The notes below the pieces were generated by a model that was not told the origin of the DNA, did not search any database, and was given only the letters and a program-made list of their open reading frames with translations. A stretch of DNA of 64,000 nucleotides from an uncultured Clostridia bacterium (lineage in GTDB: Bacteria; Bacillota; Clostridia; Christensenellales; UBA3700): NCBI GenBank assembly GCA_947246685.1, contig CAMXSN010000001.1, positions 337,643 through 401,642 of the forward strand. Reading direction: 5' to 3'. This document shows, one piece after another, positions 8,634 to 19,456 of the stretch (positions within the stretch are counted from its first letter, which is position 1; the number at the start of each line of letters is the position of its first letter). A program made the position numbers and the translations under genes.

Positions 8634-9296
8634 TTATTCTACTTCAGCGCTAGCTATCTCTACAACATCTGAATCGTCTTTTTCGCACAGAGATATCTTG
8701 CTGACAGACACTTCGTAAGCAACTCTCTCTTCGGTCTTTTCTCCGCCGAGATTTTTGAGATAATTACGGCTTTGAATGCGACCGATGACGGTGAGTTTTT
8801 CCCCTACTTTCATGTTTTGAACAAATCTTGCGTTTCTGCCCCACATTATGCACGGAATGTAATCCGACTTGTTGTACGCCCTGTTTACAGCGATCAATAC
8901 GTCGCAAATTTCCCGCTTAAACGGAGTAGTTCTGTATATCGGCGGCTTACAGATGAATCCCGTAATCTCTATAATATTTGGGCTTTGTCCGTCTTCTATC
9001 GGCAACAGTTCTCTCACGAAAGCCGTCAGCAAAAGCTTGGACTTTTCGCCTTCGAGTTTGTTGTAACTTCTAAACTGCCCCGTCACACTGATCTTATCTC
9101 CGACCTTGACTTCATGTCTGACAAGCAGTCTGTCGGAAATCGTTATCGGAATAAAATCCTTTTGCTCGGACAGTCTCGGCACCGCGATTACCGTCTCATA
9201 AAATCCTTCGCCGAAAACTTCATGAGTATAAACAGGCTCCTTGATAACTGTGCCGATCAACTGCAACTTGTTGTTGTTCATCTGTTCGTAGTTCAT
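8634..9296 (-). CDS. Single-stranded-DNA-binding-like protein with two OB-fold domains
   Basis: A 220-residue protein with two successive SSB-like regions (about 8-100 and 105-205), each with the pattern of an OB fold: LIGTVIKEPVY ... FIPITI ... VGDKISVTGQFRSY, and ITGFICKPPIYRT ... DYIPCIMWGRNA ... VGEKLTVIGRIQSR. Canonical SSB has one such domain plus an acidic DDDIPF-type tip; no such tip is present here, although the C-terminus is acidic. I started at ATG 9296 because GGAGG lies 5 bases before it; a GTG four codons earlier falls inside that ribosome-binding site. The substrate (DNA or RNA) cannot be told. Confidence 0.75.
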   Translation of the reverse strand: MNYEQMNNNKLQLIGTVIKEPVYTHEVFGEGFYETVIAVPRLSEQKDFIPITISDRLLVRHEVKVGDKISVTGQFRSYNKLEGEKSKLLLTAFVRELLPIEDGQSPNIIEITGFICKPPIYRTTPFKREICDVLIAVNRAYNKSDYIPCIMWGRNARFVQNMKVGEKLTVIGRIQSRNYLKNLGGEKTEERVAYEVSVSKISLCEKDDSDVVEIASAEVE

Positions 9297-9322
9297 ATCT
9301 ACCTCCACTGCGTATATGTTTG

Positions 9323-10087
9323 TTATTTATTTTTATGTTGTATTCCGCTGTTGTCTATCGAATAGTCGTCAGTGTATACCAATTCTGATAATGCGACCAT
9401 TCTATAACCTTGATTTTTCAAATTTGCAATTACCAGAGGAAGAGCTTCCAAAATATTATCGCTGTTGTTGTGAAATAATATAATTGATCCGCTTTTCACT
9501 CCCTTATTCACCCTAGACAATATCTCCGTCGCGCTCAGCCCTTTCCAATCCAAGGAATCAACCGTCCATTGCACGCCTATCATTCCCTTGCTCTCTACGA
9601 CCTCGAGAAGCGTATTGTTGTAATCCCCGAAAGGCGGACGAAAGAACTTAGTCTGTTTATCGGTCAGCTCTTTGACTTTATCGGTGACGTAATCGAGTTC
9701 TTCCTCGATCTTCTGCTTGCTCAAAGTACTCATGTTGAGATGATTGTTGCTGTGATTGCCTATATCACAGCCGCTTTCGGCGATTTTTTTGACCATTTCG
9801 GGATATTTATCTATCCAAAATCCCACCAAAAAGAATGTTCCGTCGACCCCGTGCTTTTCAAGCACGTCGAGTATTCCCTGCGTTTTGTCCGCTCCCCATG
9901 CCGCGTCGAAAGTCAATGCAACGACTTTTTCCTGCGTATCTACGCCGTATACGGGCACTTTTCTCAAACTTTGATTGTTGAAAACTGCGCCGACAGTTTC
10001 ATTGGACATACCCGTTGCGCAGACTATCGTCAGCAATAAGACCGCAACGACGGTAACGATGGATTTTTTTCTGATTGACCAGATCAT
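9323..10087 (-). CDS. pdaB: PdaB-like polysaccharide deacetylase
   Basis: NodB-family deacetylase resembling the sporulation protein PdaB, which acts on spore peptidoglycan. Residues 9-26 form a signal-anchor segment, so the catalytic domain is extracytoplasmic. Metal and catalytic motifs are TFDAAWG (59-65, Asp61), His112 and His116 in GNHSNNH, and RPPFG (150-154). Length is 254, typical for PdaB. AGAGGTAGAG precedes the ATG. Assignment to PdaB rather than another deacetylase rests on the TFDAAWG motif, size and the spore-forming context; the gene symbol is provisional. Confidence 0.82.
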   Translation of the reverse strand: MIWSIRKKSIVTVVAVLLLTIVCATGMSNETVGAVFNNQSLRKVPVYGVDTQEKVVALTFDAAWGADKTQGILDVLEKHGVDGTFFLVGFWIDKYPEMVKKIAESGCDIGNHSNNHLNMSTLSKQKIEEELDYVTDKVKELTDKQTKFFRPPFGDYNNTLLEVVESKGMIGVQWTVDSLDWKGLSATEILSRVNKGVKSGSIILFHNNSDNILEALPLVIANLKNQGYRMVALSELVYTDDYSIDNSGIQHKNK

Positions 10088-10336
10088 TCGCTCTACCTCT
10101 CGATAATATCATTAATAGATTAGAGAAATTTGCAAACATTTGTCCGATTTTGTCGCATATTGACATATTCGACTGTCTTTCTCTTATTATATCGTATTAA
10201 GCAATCAAATAATATATAACCGTCGAATTAAATTAATCGCTCTAATTGAAATTCTCTAACTCAGCTAATCAAAAAAGTAAAAACTTGCAAAAATAACGCT
10301 GATTTTGTCTTAACCTAACAAAAAACGCTTTTAGCC

Positions 10337-10365
10337 TTGACATAATAGGGAAAATCGACTATACT
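10337..10365 (+). promoter_or_regulatory. Predicted sigma-A promoter of the SRP RNA
   Basis: TTGACA (10337-10342), a 17-base spacer and TATACT (10360-10365), placing the transcription start near 10372, the first base of the folded RNA. Confidence 0.75.
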
Positions 10366-10371
10366 ATAATA

Positions 10372-10638
10372 GCTGCGCTAGGTGGGGAGCTTGCGGTGCC
10401 CTGTACCTGCAATCCGCAACAGCAGGACTGAACGCCGGTCGAGGTTTTGACTATGTGAGGTCTGCCTCAAATAAGTGACGTTGATACCAAGGTCTTGTGC
10501 AATCATTCCCTGTGAACCATGTCAGGACTTGACCGTAGCAGCATTAAGCAGACCGTTTGATGTGCCATAAGGTAGCTTTGGAGTAGTTAACTGTTTGTGT
10601 TACGCTTGGGTAGCCACTATCGATATCGGATGCGCAGT
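10372..10638 (+). ncRNA. ffs: Signal recognition particle RNA, large Bacillota type
   Basis: RNA of about 267 nt; the Bacillus scRNA is about 271 nt. The conserved domain IV tetraloop region is visible around 10512-10550 (GTGAACCATGTCAGG, then the AGCAGCATTAAGCAG arm). The 5' end CTGCGC pairs with GCGCAG at the 3' end, closing helix 5, and an Alu-type 5' domain begins with GGTGGGGAGC. It has its own promoter and terminator. In Bacillus the homologue lies beside dnaX-ybaB-recR; here it is some 20 kb away. Confidence 0.95.
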
Positions 10639-10652
10639 TTTTAAGAATAATC

Positions 10653-10676
10653 GCCACCATTCGGTGGCTTTTGTTT
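10653..10676 (+). terminator. Intrinsic terminator of the SRP RNA
   Basis: GCCACC (10653-10658) and GGTGGC (10663-10668) with a 4-base loop, followed by TTTTGTTTT. Confidence 0.85.
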
Positions 10677-10781
10677 TGCAAATTGTCAAATAAAATTGAT
10701 AATAACCTAATAATATTGTATAATTATATAATAAGAAGACAAAATTGTCCGCCGAACCCAATTACCCATTCAAGGAGAAAT

Positions 10782-11651
10782 ATGAATCAAGACAAAAAAA
10801 TCGCGTTGCTGATCGACGCGGAAAACATATCGAGAAATTACAGAAAAACAATTATGAACGAGCTCGCCAAATACGGCACGACGACGTATAGACGTATCTA
10901 CGGCGATTTTACTTCGCGCACGATAAGCTGGACAAGCGAAGATCTGCTGAAATATTCGCTTACGCCCATGCAACAATACTCTAACACGTCGCAAAAAAAT
11001 AAAAATGCAGGCAAAAATTCTTCGGATATCACGCTCGTCATCGACGCGATGGATATACTCTATTCTGGCAACGTAGAAGGATTCTGTATCGTATCGTCGG
11101 ACAGCGATTTTACCAAGCTAGCGTCTAGATTGAGAGAAGCGGGAATGCTGGTCATAGGAATGGGCGAGGAAAAAACTCCGCTCGCTTTCAGAAAATCGTG
11201 CGAAAAATTCATACTTCTCGACGTGCTGACCAAAAACGAGAAAAAATCTGAAAAAACAGATAAAAAACAGCCGGAAAAAAGCAAAAAACAGCCTAAATCC
11301 GCGTCAAAATCAAAACCTAACGAGGAATTGCACGAAGACAAACCCGATATATCCGACGATATTTCGCTCGATGATAAAAACGATACCCCCACGCTCATGC
11401 CATGGGAAAGTATCGCTCAGCTGATAAAAACTCAAATTCTGCCGGAACTTGCCGACGAAGACGGCTGGGCAAGCCTTGCCGACATAGGCAACCGACTATA
11501 TAAACTCTACAGCGATTTTGACAGCCGCAATTACGGATTCAGCAAATTGAGCGAGCTTTTCAAATCAAGCGCAGATTTTGAAGTCAAGCCGCAGCCCAAG
11601 CTCGATCCCAACAGCAACGTGGTATATTATTTGATTAGAGAAAAGGCTTGA
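10782..11651 (+). CDS. NYN-domain putative ribonuclease with C-terminal OST-HTH/LOTUS domain
   Basis: A 289-residue protein. Residues 1-140 form a NYN (LabA/DUF88-like, PIN-related) nuclease domain with the acidic motifs LIDAEN (10-15), DITLVIDAMDIL and SSDSDFTKLASRLREAG. A Lys/Glu-rich, presumably disordered linker (about 145-205) leads to an OST-HTH/LOTUS RNA-binding domain at the C-terminus (DGWASLADIGNRLYKL, FSKLSELFK, VYYLIRE). The start at ATG 10782 follows CAAGGAGAAAT. It stands alone between the SRP RNA and a convergent gene, with its own terminator. The domain pair is known from LabA-like and limkain/MARF1-like proteins; the RNA target is unknown. Confidence 0.85.
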   Translation: MNQDKKIALLIDAENISRNYRKTIMNELAKYGTTTYRRIYGDFTSRTISWTSEDLLKYSLTPMQQYSNTSQKNKNAGKNSSDITLVIDAMDILYSGNVEGFCIVSSDSDFTKLASRLREAGMLVIGMGEEKTPLAFRKSCEKFILLDVLTKNEKKSEKTDKKQPEKSKKQPKSASKSKPNEELHEDKPDISDDISLDDKNDTPTLMPWESIAQLIKTQILPELADEDGWASLADIGNRLYKLYSDFDSRNYGFSKLSELFKSSADFEVKPQPKLDPNSNVVYYLIREKA

Positions 11652-11680
11652 TATTATCCCCCGATCGATTATTCTATAAA

Positions 11681-11706
11681 AACGCCCGCTTATGCGAGCG
11701 TTTTTT
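11681..11706 (+). terminator. Intrinsic terminator of the NYN/OST-HTH gene
   Basis: AACGCCCGC (11681-11689) pairs with GCGAGCGTT (11694-11702), one mismatch, 4-base loop, followed by T6. Confidence 0.8.
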
Positions 11707-11787
11707 GATTATCCCGATATATCTGCCTGATTTATTGGTATTTATTGATTCGCCGTCGGCAAATTGTCCAATTGAATATGCATAGAA

Positions 11788-12783
11788 TCAATTAGCCATC
11801 GAAGATATCATCTGACAGTAATTCAGCGTAAGTTGAACTTTGGTGTATCTGATATCGCATATCAGATTGGGACGGCTGACGCTGTCTCCCGCAAGGTTGG
11901 ACAGCAATCCAAGCGTAGTATTGATATCGACAAGCAACACTTTGACGTTCTTATTGCCCGAATTGGTCTCTGCTTGGAGTTGGTCAAACTGCAATTTTAG
12001 ATTGTCTCTTATACCGCCTATTTGTTCGACGGCGTTGTTTTTATCAATTTTAAGCCCTGTAAGATCGTCGCCTATTTTTGACAGTTGATTGACTATGCCG
12101 ACCGAATATCCGCCCATGCTTCTCATAAGTTGAGAATTTGCTGAAAATAAATTCTCAAAGTCTACCTCTTCGACAGTATAACTAGTCAGGCGGCTGCCTT
12201 GATTCTTATCTACGACGGCGTTGGCCTCGCTCAAATCGTCGTACACGTCGCCGATAACGTCATATTTATCGCCGTTTTTGACTATATACCCTGCGCCGCC
12301 CAACAGTCTTATCTGATCGCTGTATATCCGAGCTTCCGAATATCCTGCGCAACTCTTGAGCACGACCGCATAAAATTCGCTTTTTGGCATCGTTTGGGCG
12401 CGATAATGCGAAGATATCCCCGCCAAAAGCGCGCCGCCCGTTGCAAAATCCCCGACTACCACGGTAAGCAACAGACAAGTGACTATAGTCAGCGTCATGA
12501 TCCAACCTCTTCTGCGCGAATCGTGCCTGTCGTAAGACTGCGGAAGAATATCTATAATCGCGTCGTCTTCGCTCAGCTCGTAATTGACGTGAACTTTTCC
12601 CGTGATTTGCGGCACGACCTCTATCTCCACGTCGGAGCGAGGTTCGGCAAAGTCTTCGCGCGGCGCGGAATCGTTTATCGGCGCGTCGTAAGCGATGTTT
12701 TCGCGCTGTCGGAAGTCTACTCCGCCGTCTTCGCCGTCTCTGTTCTTAAAATAATTTTTGAGATAATAGTTGCTGTAATCCAT
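11788..12783 (-). CDS. Membrane protein with a SPOR-like periplasmic-side domain, function unknown
   Basis: About 331 residues from ATG 12783; an upstream TTG at 12870 in frame is less likely because the added residues look like translated leader. Residues 1-92 are acidic and cytoplasmic with a polybasic RHDSRRRG end, 94-122 form one membrane segment, and about 135-205 resemble a SPOR domain (FYAVVLKSCAGYSEARIYSDQIRLLGGAGYI is one stretch of it, with the usual Tyr/Val-rich strands). The rest is predicted helical. No convincing ribosome-binding site is seen. SPOR domains bind denuded septal glycan in division or sporulation amidase proteins, so a septal or forespore role is plausible but is inference. 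Confidence 0.6.
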   Translation of the reverse strand: MDYSNYYLKNYFKNRDGEDGGVDFRQRENIAYDAPINDSAPREDFAEPRSDVEIEVVPQITGKVHVNYELSEDDAIIDILPQSYDRHDSRRRGWIMTLTIVTCLLLTVVVGDFATGGALLAGISSHYRAQTMPKSEFYAVVLKSCAGYSEARIYSDQIRLLGGAGYIVKNGDKYDVIGDVYDDLSEANAVVDKNQGSRLTSYTVEEVDFENLFSANSQLMRSMGGYSVGIVNQLSKIGDDLTGLKIDKNNAVEQIGGIRDNLKLQFDQLQAETNSGNKNVKVLLVDINTTLGLLSNLAGDSVSRPNLICDIRYTKVQLTLNYCQMISSMAN

Positions 12784-13051
12784 ATTAGATTTTATGTCGC
12801 ATCTTGAAAAATTATGAATTATTGCGCGGCAATCGGAAAATAAACTAAGACTGACATTTTGTTGCAGCAATTCATATAATTGAGAGTTGTTTGTAAGCGG
12901 AAATCAAAAAAATAAGTCGATAAAAAATATTTTGACGGCAAAGATAATATATATTTATATATATTAAAACTCAAAATCGGTAAAATTTGCGCAATTATAC
13001 TTAATTCTCCAAAATTTCTCAAAAATCTTATTCGGATTATACATAAAAACA

Positions 13052-13080
13052 TTTACATATCGGATTTTTGGTGCTATAAT
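13052..13080 (+). promoter_or_regulatory. Predicted sigma-A promoter of groESL
   Basis: TTTACA (13052-13057), a 17-base spacer and TATAAT (13075-13080). The CIRCE operator begins 7 bases after the -10 box. The 350-base gap from 12784 otherwise holds only AT-rich sequence. Confidence 0.8.
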
Positions 13081-13087
13081 TACTCTA

Positions 13088-13114
13088 TTAGCAATCTACA
13101 CTGTCGAGTGCTAA
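13088..13114 (+). promoter_or_regulatory. CIRCE operator (HrcA binding site)
   Basis: TTAGCAATC, nine bases, GAGTGCTAA. It matches the consensus TTAGCACTC-N9-GAGTGCTAA except for one base in the left arm. It overlaps the expected transcription start, so HrcA repression with induction by heat or unfolded protein is expected. Confidence 0.95.
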
Positions 13115-13134
13115 TATAAAGGAGGCGTTTTTAT

Positions 13135-15068
<1,934 letters not shown>

Positions 15069-15090
15069 TCCAACGTTAACTTAAAATGCA

Positions 15091-15122
15091 AAAACAGAGT
15101 TCCGAAAGGAACTCTGTTTTTT
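15091..15122 (+). terminator. Intrinsic terminator of groESL
   Basis: AAAACAGAGTTCC (15091-15103), a GAAA tetraloop, then the complementary arm (15108-15120), ending in a run of six T (15117-15122). The stem is also usable on the minus strand for the gene ending at 15146. Confidence 0.85.
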
Positions 15123-15145
15123 ATGCCTTGCTTGCAGATTTGCGT

Positions 15146-18100
15146 TTATTTGTCCAATCCGTCTCGCCCGTCGGCGCCGTTTGAGCCTTTGCTGCCGCTG
15201 CTGGCGTATTTGTTGATAAGATATTTCTTACCGCCGCTGCCGCCGGCGCCGCCAACTCCGCCTATACCTCCGTAGCCGCCGTACAAAGTGATATTGTCGG
15301 AGTCTTCGATCTTTGCCAATACTGATATCGTGGCACTGGCGCCGTTGCCGCCATTGCCCCCATAACCGCCGGTTCCTCCCGACGTTGCTCCCTTTGTAAT
15401 GGTCGCGTCTCTTCCTCTGCCGCCTTTACCGCCTGCGCCTCCGGTTCCGCCGTCACCGCCGCAGACTTCTAAATAAGCCGTCGACGATATGCTGAAATCA
15501 GAACCTATAATATATATTCCTACACCGCCCGGACCGCCGCTGCCACCCGTGCCGCCTGTTGCCGACGAAGTTCCCGTTGCGTCGTCGCCTTTGTAGCCTT
15601 CGCCGCCATGACCGCCGAAAGCTTTGACTTCTCCTCGCATTATATATAGACTTGTGACGTACAATCCCATACCGCCGCGATAGCCGTCTTTTTCGCTCTG
15701 AGTGCCGTCTTTTCCTATTCCGCCTACAAAACTGCACGTTTGTCCTTCCTGCGCATATACCCGTAATCGGCTAGCTTCAACAGCGTTACCTCTCCTAAAT
15801 ATATGAGACAACTTTTTCCCGCCTCTTATGACAACGTATCCTTCGGTATACAAATCAAGATCTTGTCCGTATGCGTCCAACGCCGTATATCCGTCCTTTG
15901 CTATCATAACGCATTCCGACAGTACGACTTTTAACGAGTTAGTAAATACGAAAGCGACGTCCGTCAACGCATCCATATTCATTAATTTGAGTTCCTTTAC
16001 CTCGGAAGCCACGTTAAACACTTTGCCGACTTGGGCAAAGTAATCATAATCTTTGAAATCGAATTGTATTGTATGAAAGCCTTTGATTTCCGTGCCGCTG
16101 TAAGTCTTGGCATTGACGTAAAGATACGACCAATAGACCTTGACTTTAACCACGGTATCGCATGGCACGCCGCGCGAGAAATCAGGCACTTTGGAATATC
16201 CGCTCAACGACTTGCCGACGTAAGAACTGTTTACGCTCGAAGAATTTGCCGTAACCGATACCACCTGCCAATAGCCGAATTTATAGCCGGACTTCTCCGT
16301 AGCCGGCAGAGAGAGCGCGTCGTTGAATTTGAGTTTGACCGACGACACGGCTTTTCCGCCGTCGGTATCGAATTGGAAAGTATAAGTCTTTTTCTCAAAA
16401 ACGGGCCTTATCTCGTACGTCCCCAGATTTTCTCCGAAATCGGGAATGCACTGCAACAGCTTGTCATTCCAATCTTTGAATATGTCGGTATAGTCAAAGG
16501 AACCGTTGGCGGCGCGCTGACCGTTCAACAACTCGAATCGCATAAGTTTCTCGCCCGAATTATTCTGAGCAAGCTCCAAAAACCAATCGTATACGTAGTC
16601 TCTTACTGCAATCTCATCGCCAAAATTCACCTTGTCCGAAGAATTATCTGTCAATCCGTCTATAGAGAGATATTTGACGTTGCCGTCCAACGACACACGC
16701 ACAATAAACTGCTTTGCTCTCCAACGCGCGTACAGATCCACGCTTTCGCCGTGCGCAATCATATCTGTCGGCTCATAAAATTCGTTTGCTCCGAAATTGG
16801 GCGAATAATACCACCCCGTAAACACGTGACCTTCTTTGGTTGGCTGATAAAGTCCGCCGTTGAGATAATAGACGCTCTCGGATCTTGCGCTCACACCGTC
16901 TACGTTGAGATTGACCGTATATGCGATAGGCATAAATTTGTCCATATGCCCGTCAAAAGCTTTGTTTTGAGAATAATATGTACTACACAGCGACGCGCCG
17001 TCCCTGTCGTTGTCCGCGCTGATCGTCCTGTAAGGCACACGGAACGCAACGTCGTCGCTGACGCCGTCGAATGCTCCGACCGCGACTGCGTCGGGAAGCA
17101 AGCTGTACATTGTTACGTCCTTTAATTGCGCGCAATCTGCAAAAGCCAACGGCTCGATAACCGTAATCATATCATATAAGACTATCTTCTCAATTGCCGA
17201 ATTGGAAGAAAAAGCTCCGCTGCCGATCTGTTTCAATCCCTTATTGAGTTTGATTTCGCTGAGCGAAGTAGCGGCGAATGCGCCCTGCGCTATGCGCTCC
17301 ACACTGTCCGGCACCTCAAACGATTCTCCCGATTTGCCTATCGGATATTGCAACAGCAACGACTTGTCCTTGCTGAAAAGTATTCCGTCCTGCGCGATAT
17401 AATTGCGGTTGGATTCGTTGACCTCAAACGCTGTGAGATTGGGACAATTGGCAAAAGCAAGTTCGCCTATTTCGCCGACGTTGTAGTTTATTGTCACTTT
17501 GGTGAGATTATAACAATTATAGAAAGCGCAGAAATCTATCTTATTTACCGCTGTCGGAATTTCTATATTGACAAGATTTACGCAATTTGCAAACGTATAA
17601 TATCCCAATTCAAGTATTTGAGCATTGGCAAGAAAGTCCAAAGAACCTACGGCAGTATTTGAAAAAGCGCCGTTTCCAAGCCGCGTTAAAGAAGATAAAT
17701 CAGGAAAGCTATTGAGCAACGCGCAACCTGCAAACGCGTTGTCTGCTATCTCTATCAAAGCACATGCTCCGTCACACTCAACTGTCTTCAATCTTTTGCA
17801 ATCGTCAAACGCGCTTTCGCCTATTTTTTTCAACGTACTTGGCAAAATTAATTTTTTCAGCCTAAATTTAAGCGAATCTTCCGCCAAAAAATTATCTCCG
17901 ATTTCCAAGACGGGTTTACCGCTCAGTTCATTAGGGATAACAAATTCTCCAACTGAATCTATAGTTCCGAAAAATCCTGTAAGCTTAAGTCCACCTTCAA
18001 TCTCTTCATACGCAAAACCTTTATTATTGACAACTCCCATATTTACTTCGTTGCATACCCAACTGATTATCTGCGCGTCGCGAGGTTCTAGATTATGCAC

Positions 18101-19447
18101 TGCAGGAGGCATATTTTGAGCTATTCTGGTAAAATCACAATTTTTCTCTGTAAAATATCTTTTGTATCTTTTGAATCCTTTATAATCTTCTCCGCCTTCA
18201 ATTGTCGCTGTTGACTTGGCAAGCTGAGATGCCAATGGCACCAGCAAATCGTTATAGAATGCTACAAGTTCTTTTTGGTCAGAAAACGACATTTCGTTGA
18301 AAAGGATATCCAATACGTCCACAAATTTATCTGACGGGAAGAAGTAATTAAGAAATTCGACGCAGGCATAATTCAATACGCTCTCTTTGAAACCGAATAT
18401 TCTATTAGAGTACACCATACCAACTACTACGTTAAGAGCGTTGGCGAGAACGTCTAATACCCTTTTGTCTTGTGTGCCTAATTCATTTAATATTGTATTA
18501 GTGTTATCGTTTTTAATAATATGCGACAAAAAAGTCAATGACGAATAACCGCCAATAGCAACCGCATTAATATCTCGGTAAAGTTGTTCATAATTGGCAT
18601 TCCATCTTGAATTATACGCAAGAAATTTTTTGGAATCAAGAATATCTTGCAAACCCTCGTCTCCTTCATTCATAAATGCTTCGCCAAATAAGTTAGCCGT
18701 TGTAGAAGAAAAATACGGCGTACCGATACTGACAAGCGAATCAACCAAATCGGGATGATCCATGGCGTATAGCAAGTTAATTAATCCGCCGCGGCTATGC
18801 CCAATAAGATTGACTTTTGGCAGGATCCCGCCATTAAGTTTCTTGACTTGCAATACAACACTGCTCAACATTTTGTTAAATCTATAATACGAAACTTCGT
18901 TATGTGAGTTTATATTATTTTCCCTAAAATCCTCAAAAACTATGATTAAATGTTTAGAAATATTATTTATGTCATTCAAATTTATTTTTGCACTTTTATT
19001 GTAATCTTTATAAATTGTAAATGTTGTATTGCTTTGCATTTCAAATCTATATAATAAAGATTCCCCTACTTTTTCTGTTAGTTTATTTATGATTGATTTA
19101 GGATCATCTTCATAGTCCAAAGACAAATTACCGTTTTGCCCATGCATATTACTCCAATCGGCGGCATCACCGCCAAGACCGTGCGTAAGTACGGTAATCT
19201 GCGGCACGTCCATTATTGGCATGTCCATGCGTTGCGACATATCATATTTCAACTTATACGTATCATCGTCCGCTTGAGTACATAGATATGTATTGGTCTG
19301 CGAAAATAATTCCTGCGAAATCGACGCTGCGTTTGCAATATTTTGACTTTGCGGAGTTGTAATTATTCCTACTGCGCTTGTTGCTATTATCAACAAACAT
19401 AATGTTACTGTTATCCAAATCTTCTTCTTATCATTCGTAATTTTCAT
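15146..19447 (-). CDS. Secreted lipase-like/LRR/InlB-repeat/polyglycine giant surface protein
   Basis: 1433 residues. A basic N-terminus and hydrophobic segment (10-30) ending near ANA-AS (38-42) look like a signal peptide. Residues about 80-300 resemble an alpha/beta hydrolase of the lipase/PGAP1 kind: THGLGGD (88-94) and GHSRGG with nucleophile Ser218. Residues about 485-830 are BspA/LRR_5-type leucine-rich repeats (VIPNELSGKPVLEIG, then repeated A-F-C-L patterns). InlB-type repeats follow (GHVFTGWYYSPN near 865; SGYKFGYWQVV near 1050). The last about 165 residues are Gly-rich, with GGxGG repeats and a collagen-like end. I see no LPXTG, GW or SLH anchor. It is preceded 9 bases away by the paralogue array on the same strand. 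The lipase-like part is much more AT-rich than the rest. Confidence 0.8.
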   Translation of the reverse strand: MKITNDKKKIWITVTLCLLIIATSAVGIITTPQSQNIANAASISQELFSQTNTYLCTQADDDTYKLKYDMSQRMDMPIMDVPQITVLTHGLGGDAADWSNMHGQNGNLSLDYEDDPKSIINKLTEKVGESLLYRFEMQSNTTFTIYKDYNKSAKINLNDINNISKHLIIVFEDFRENNINSHNEVSYYRFNKMLSSVVLQVKKLNGGILPKVNLIGHSRGGLINLLYAMDHPDLVDSLVSIGTPYFSSTTANLFGEAFMNEGDEGLQDILDSKKFLAYNSRWNANYEQLYRDINAVAIGGYSSLTFLSHIIKNDNTNTILNELGTQDKRVLDVLANALNVVVGMVYSNRIFGFKESVLNYACVEFLNYFFPSDKFVDVLDILFNEMSFSDQKELVAFYNDLLVPLASQLAKSTATIEGGEDYKGFKRYKRYFTEKNCDFTRIAQNMPPAVHNLEPRDAQIISWVCNEVNMGVVNNKGFAYEEIEGGLKLTGFFGTIDSVGEFVIPNELSGKPVLEIGDNFLAEDSLKFRLKKLILPSTLKKIGESAFDDCKRLKTVECDGACALIEIADNAFAGCALLNSFPDLSSLTRLGNGAFSNTAVGSLDFLANAQILELGYYTFANCVNLVNIEIPTAVNKIDFCAFYNCYNLTKVTINYNVGEIGELAFANCPNLTAFEVNESNRNYIAQDGILFSKDKSLLLQYPIGKSGESFEVPDSVERIAQGAFAATSLSEIKLNKGLKQIGSGAFSSNSAIEKIVLYDMITVIEPLAFADCAQLKDVTMYSLLPDAVAVGAFDGVSDDVAFRVPYRTISADNDRDGASLCSTYYSQNKAFDGHMDKFMPIAYTVNLNVDGVSARSESVYYLNGGLYQPTKEGHVFTGWYYSPNFGANEFYEPTDMIAHGESVDLYARWRAKQFIVRVSLDGNVKYLSIDGLTDNSSDKVNFGDEIAVRDYVYDWFLELAQNNSGEKLMRFELLNGQRAANGSFDYTDIFKDWNDKLLQCIPDFGENLGTYEIRPVFEKKTYTFQFDTDGGKAVSSVKLKFNDALSLPATEKSGYKFGYWQVVSVTANSSSVNSSYVGKSLSGYSKVPDFSRGVPCDTVVKVKVYWSYLYVNAKTYSGTEIKGFHTIQFDFKDYDYFAQVGKVFNVASEVKELKLMNMDALTDVAFVFTNSLKVVLSECVMIAKDGYTALDAYGQDLDLYTEGYVVIRGGKKLSHIFRRGNAVEASRLRVYAQEGQTCSFVGGIGKDGTQSEKDGYRGGMGLYVTSLYIMRGEVKAFGGHGGEGYKGDDATGTSSATGGTGGSGGPGGVGIYIIGSDFSISSTAYLEVCGGDGGTGGAGGKGGRGRDATITKGATSGGTGGYGGNGGNGASATISVLAKIEDSDNITLYGGYGGIGGVGGAGGSGGKKYLINKYASSGSKGSNGADGRDGLDK

Positions 19448-19456
19448 TTTTTCTCC

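Noticed and set aside
15146..15300. LPXTG or SLH wall anchor on the giant protein
   Set aside because: The C-terminus is Gly-rich and ends GADGRDGLDK; no sorting signal, hydrophobic stretch or SLH motif is present.
16031..17125. 364-codon plus-strand frame inside the giant gene
   Set aside because: Antisense shadow of the LRR/InlB region; no ribosome-binding site and no recognisable motif.
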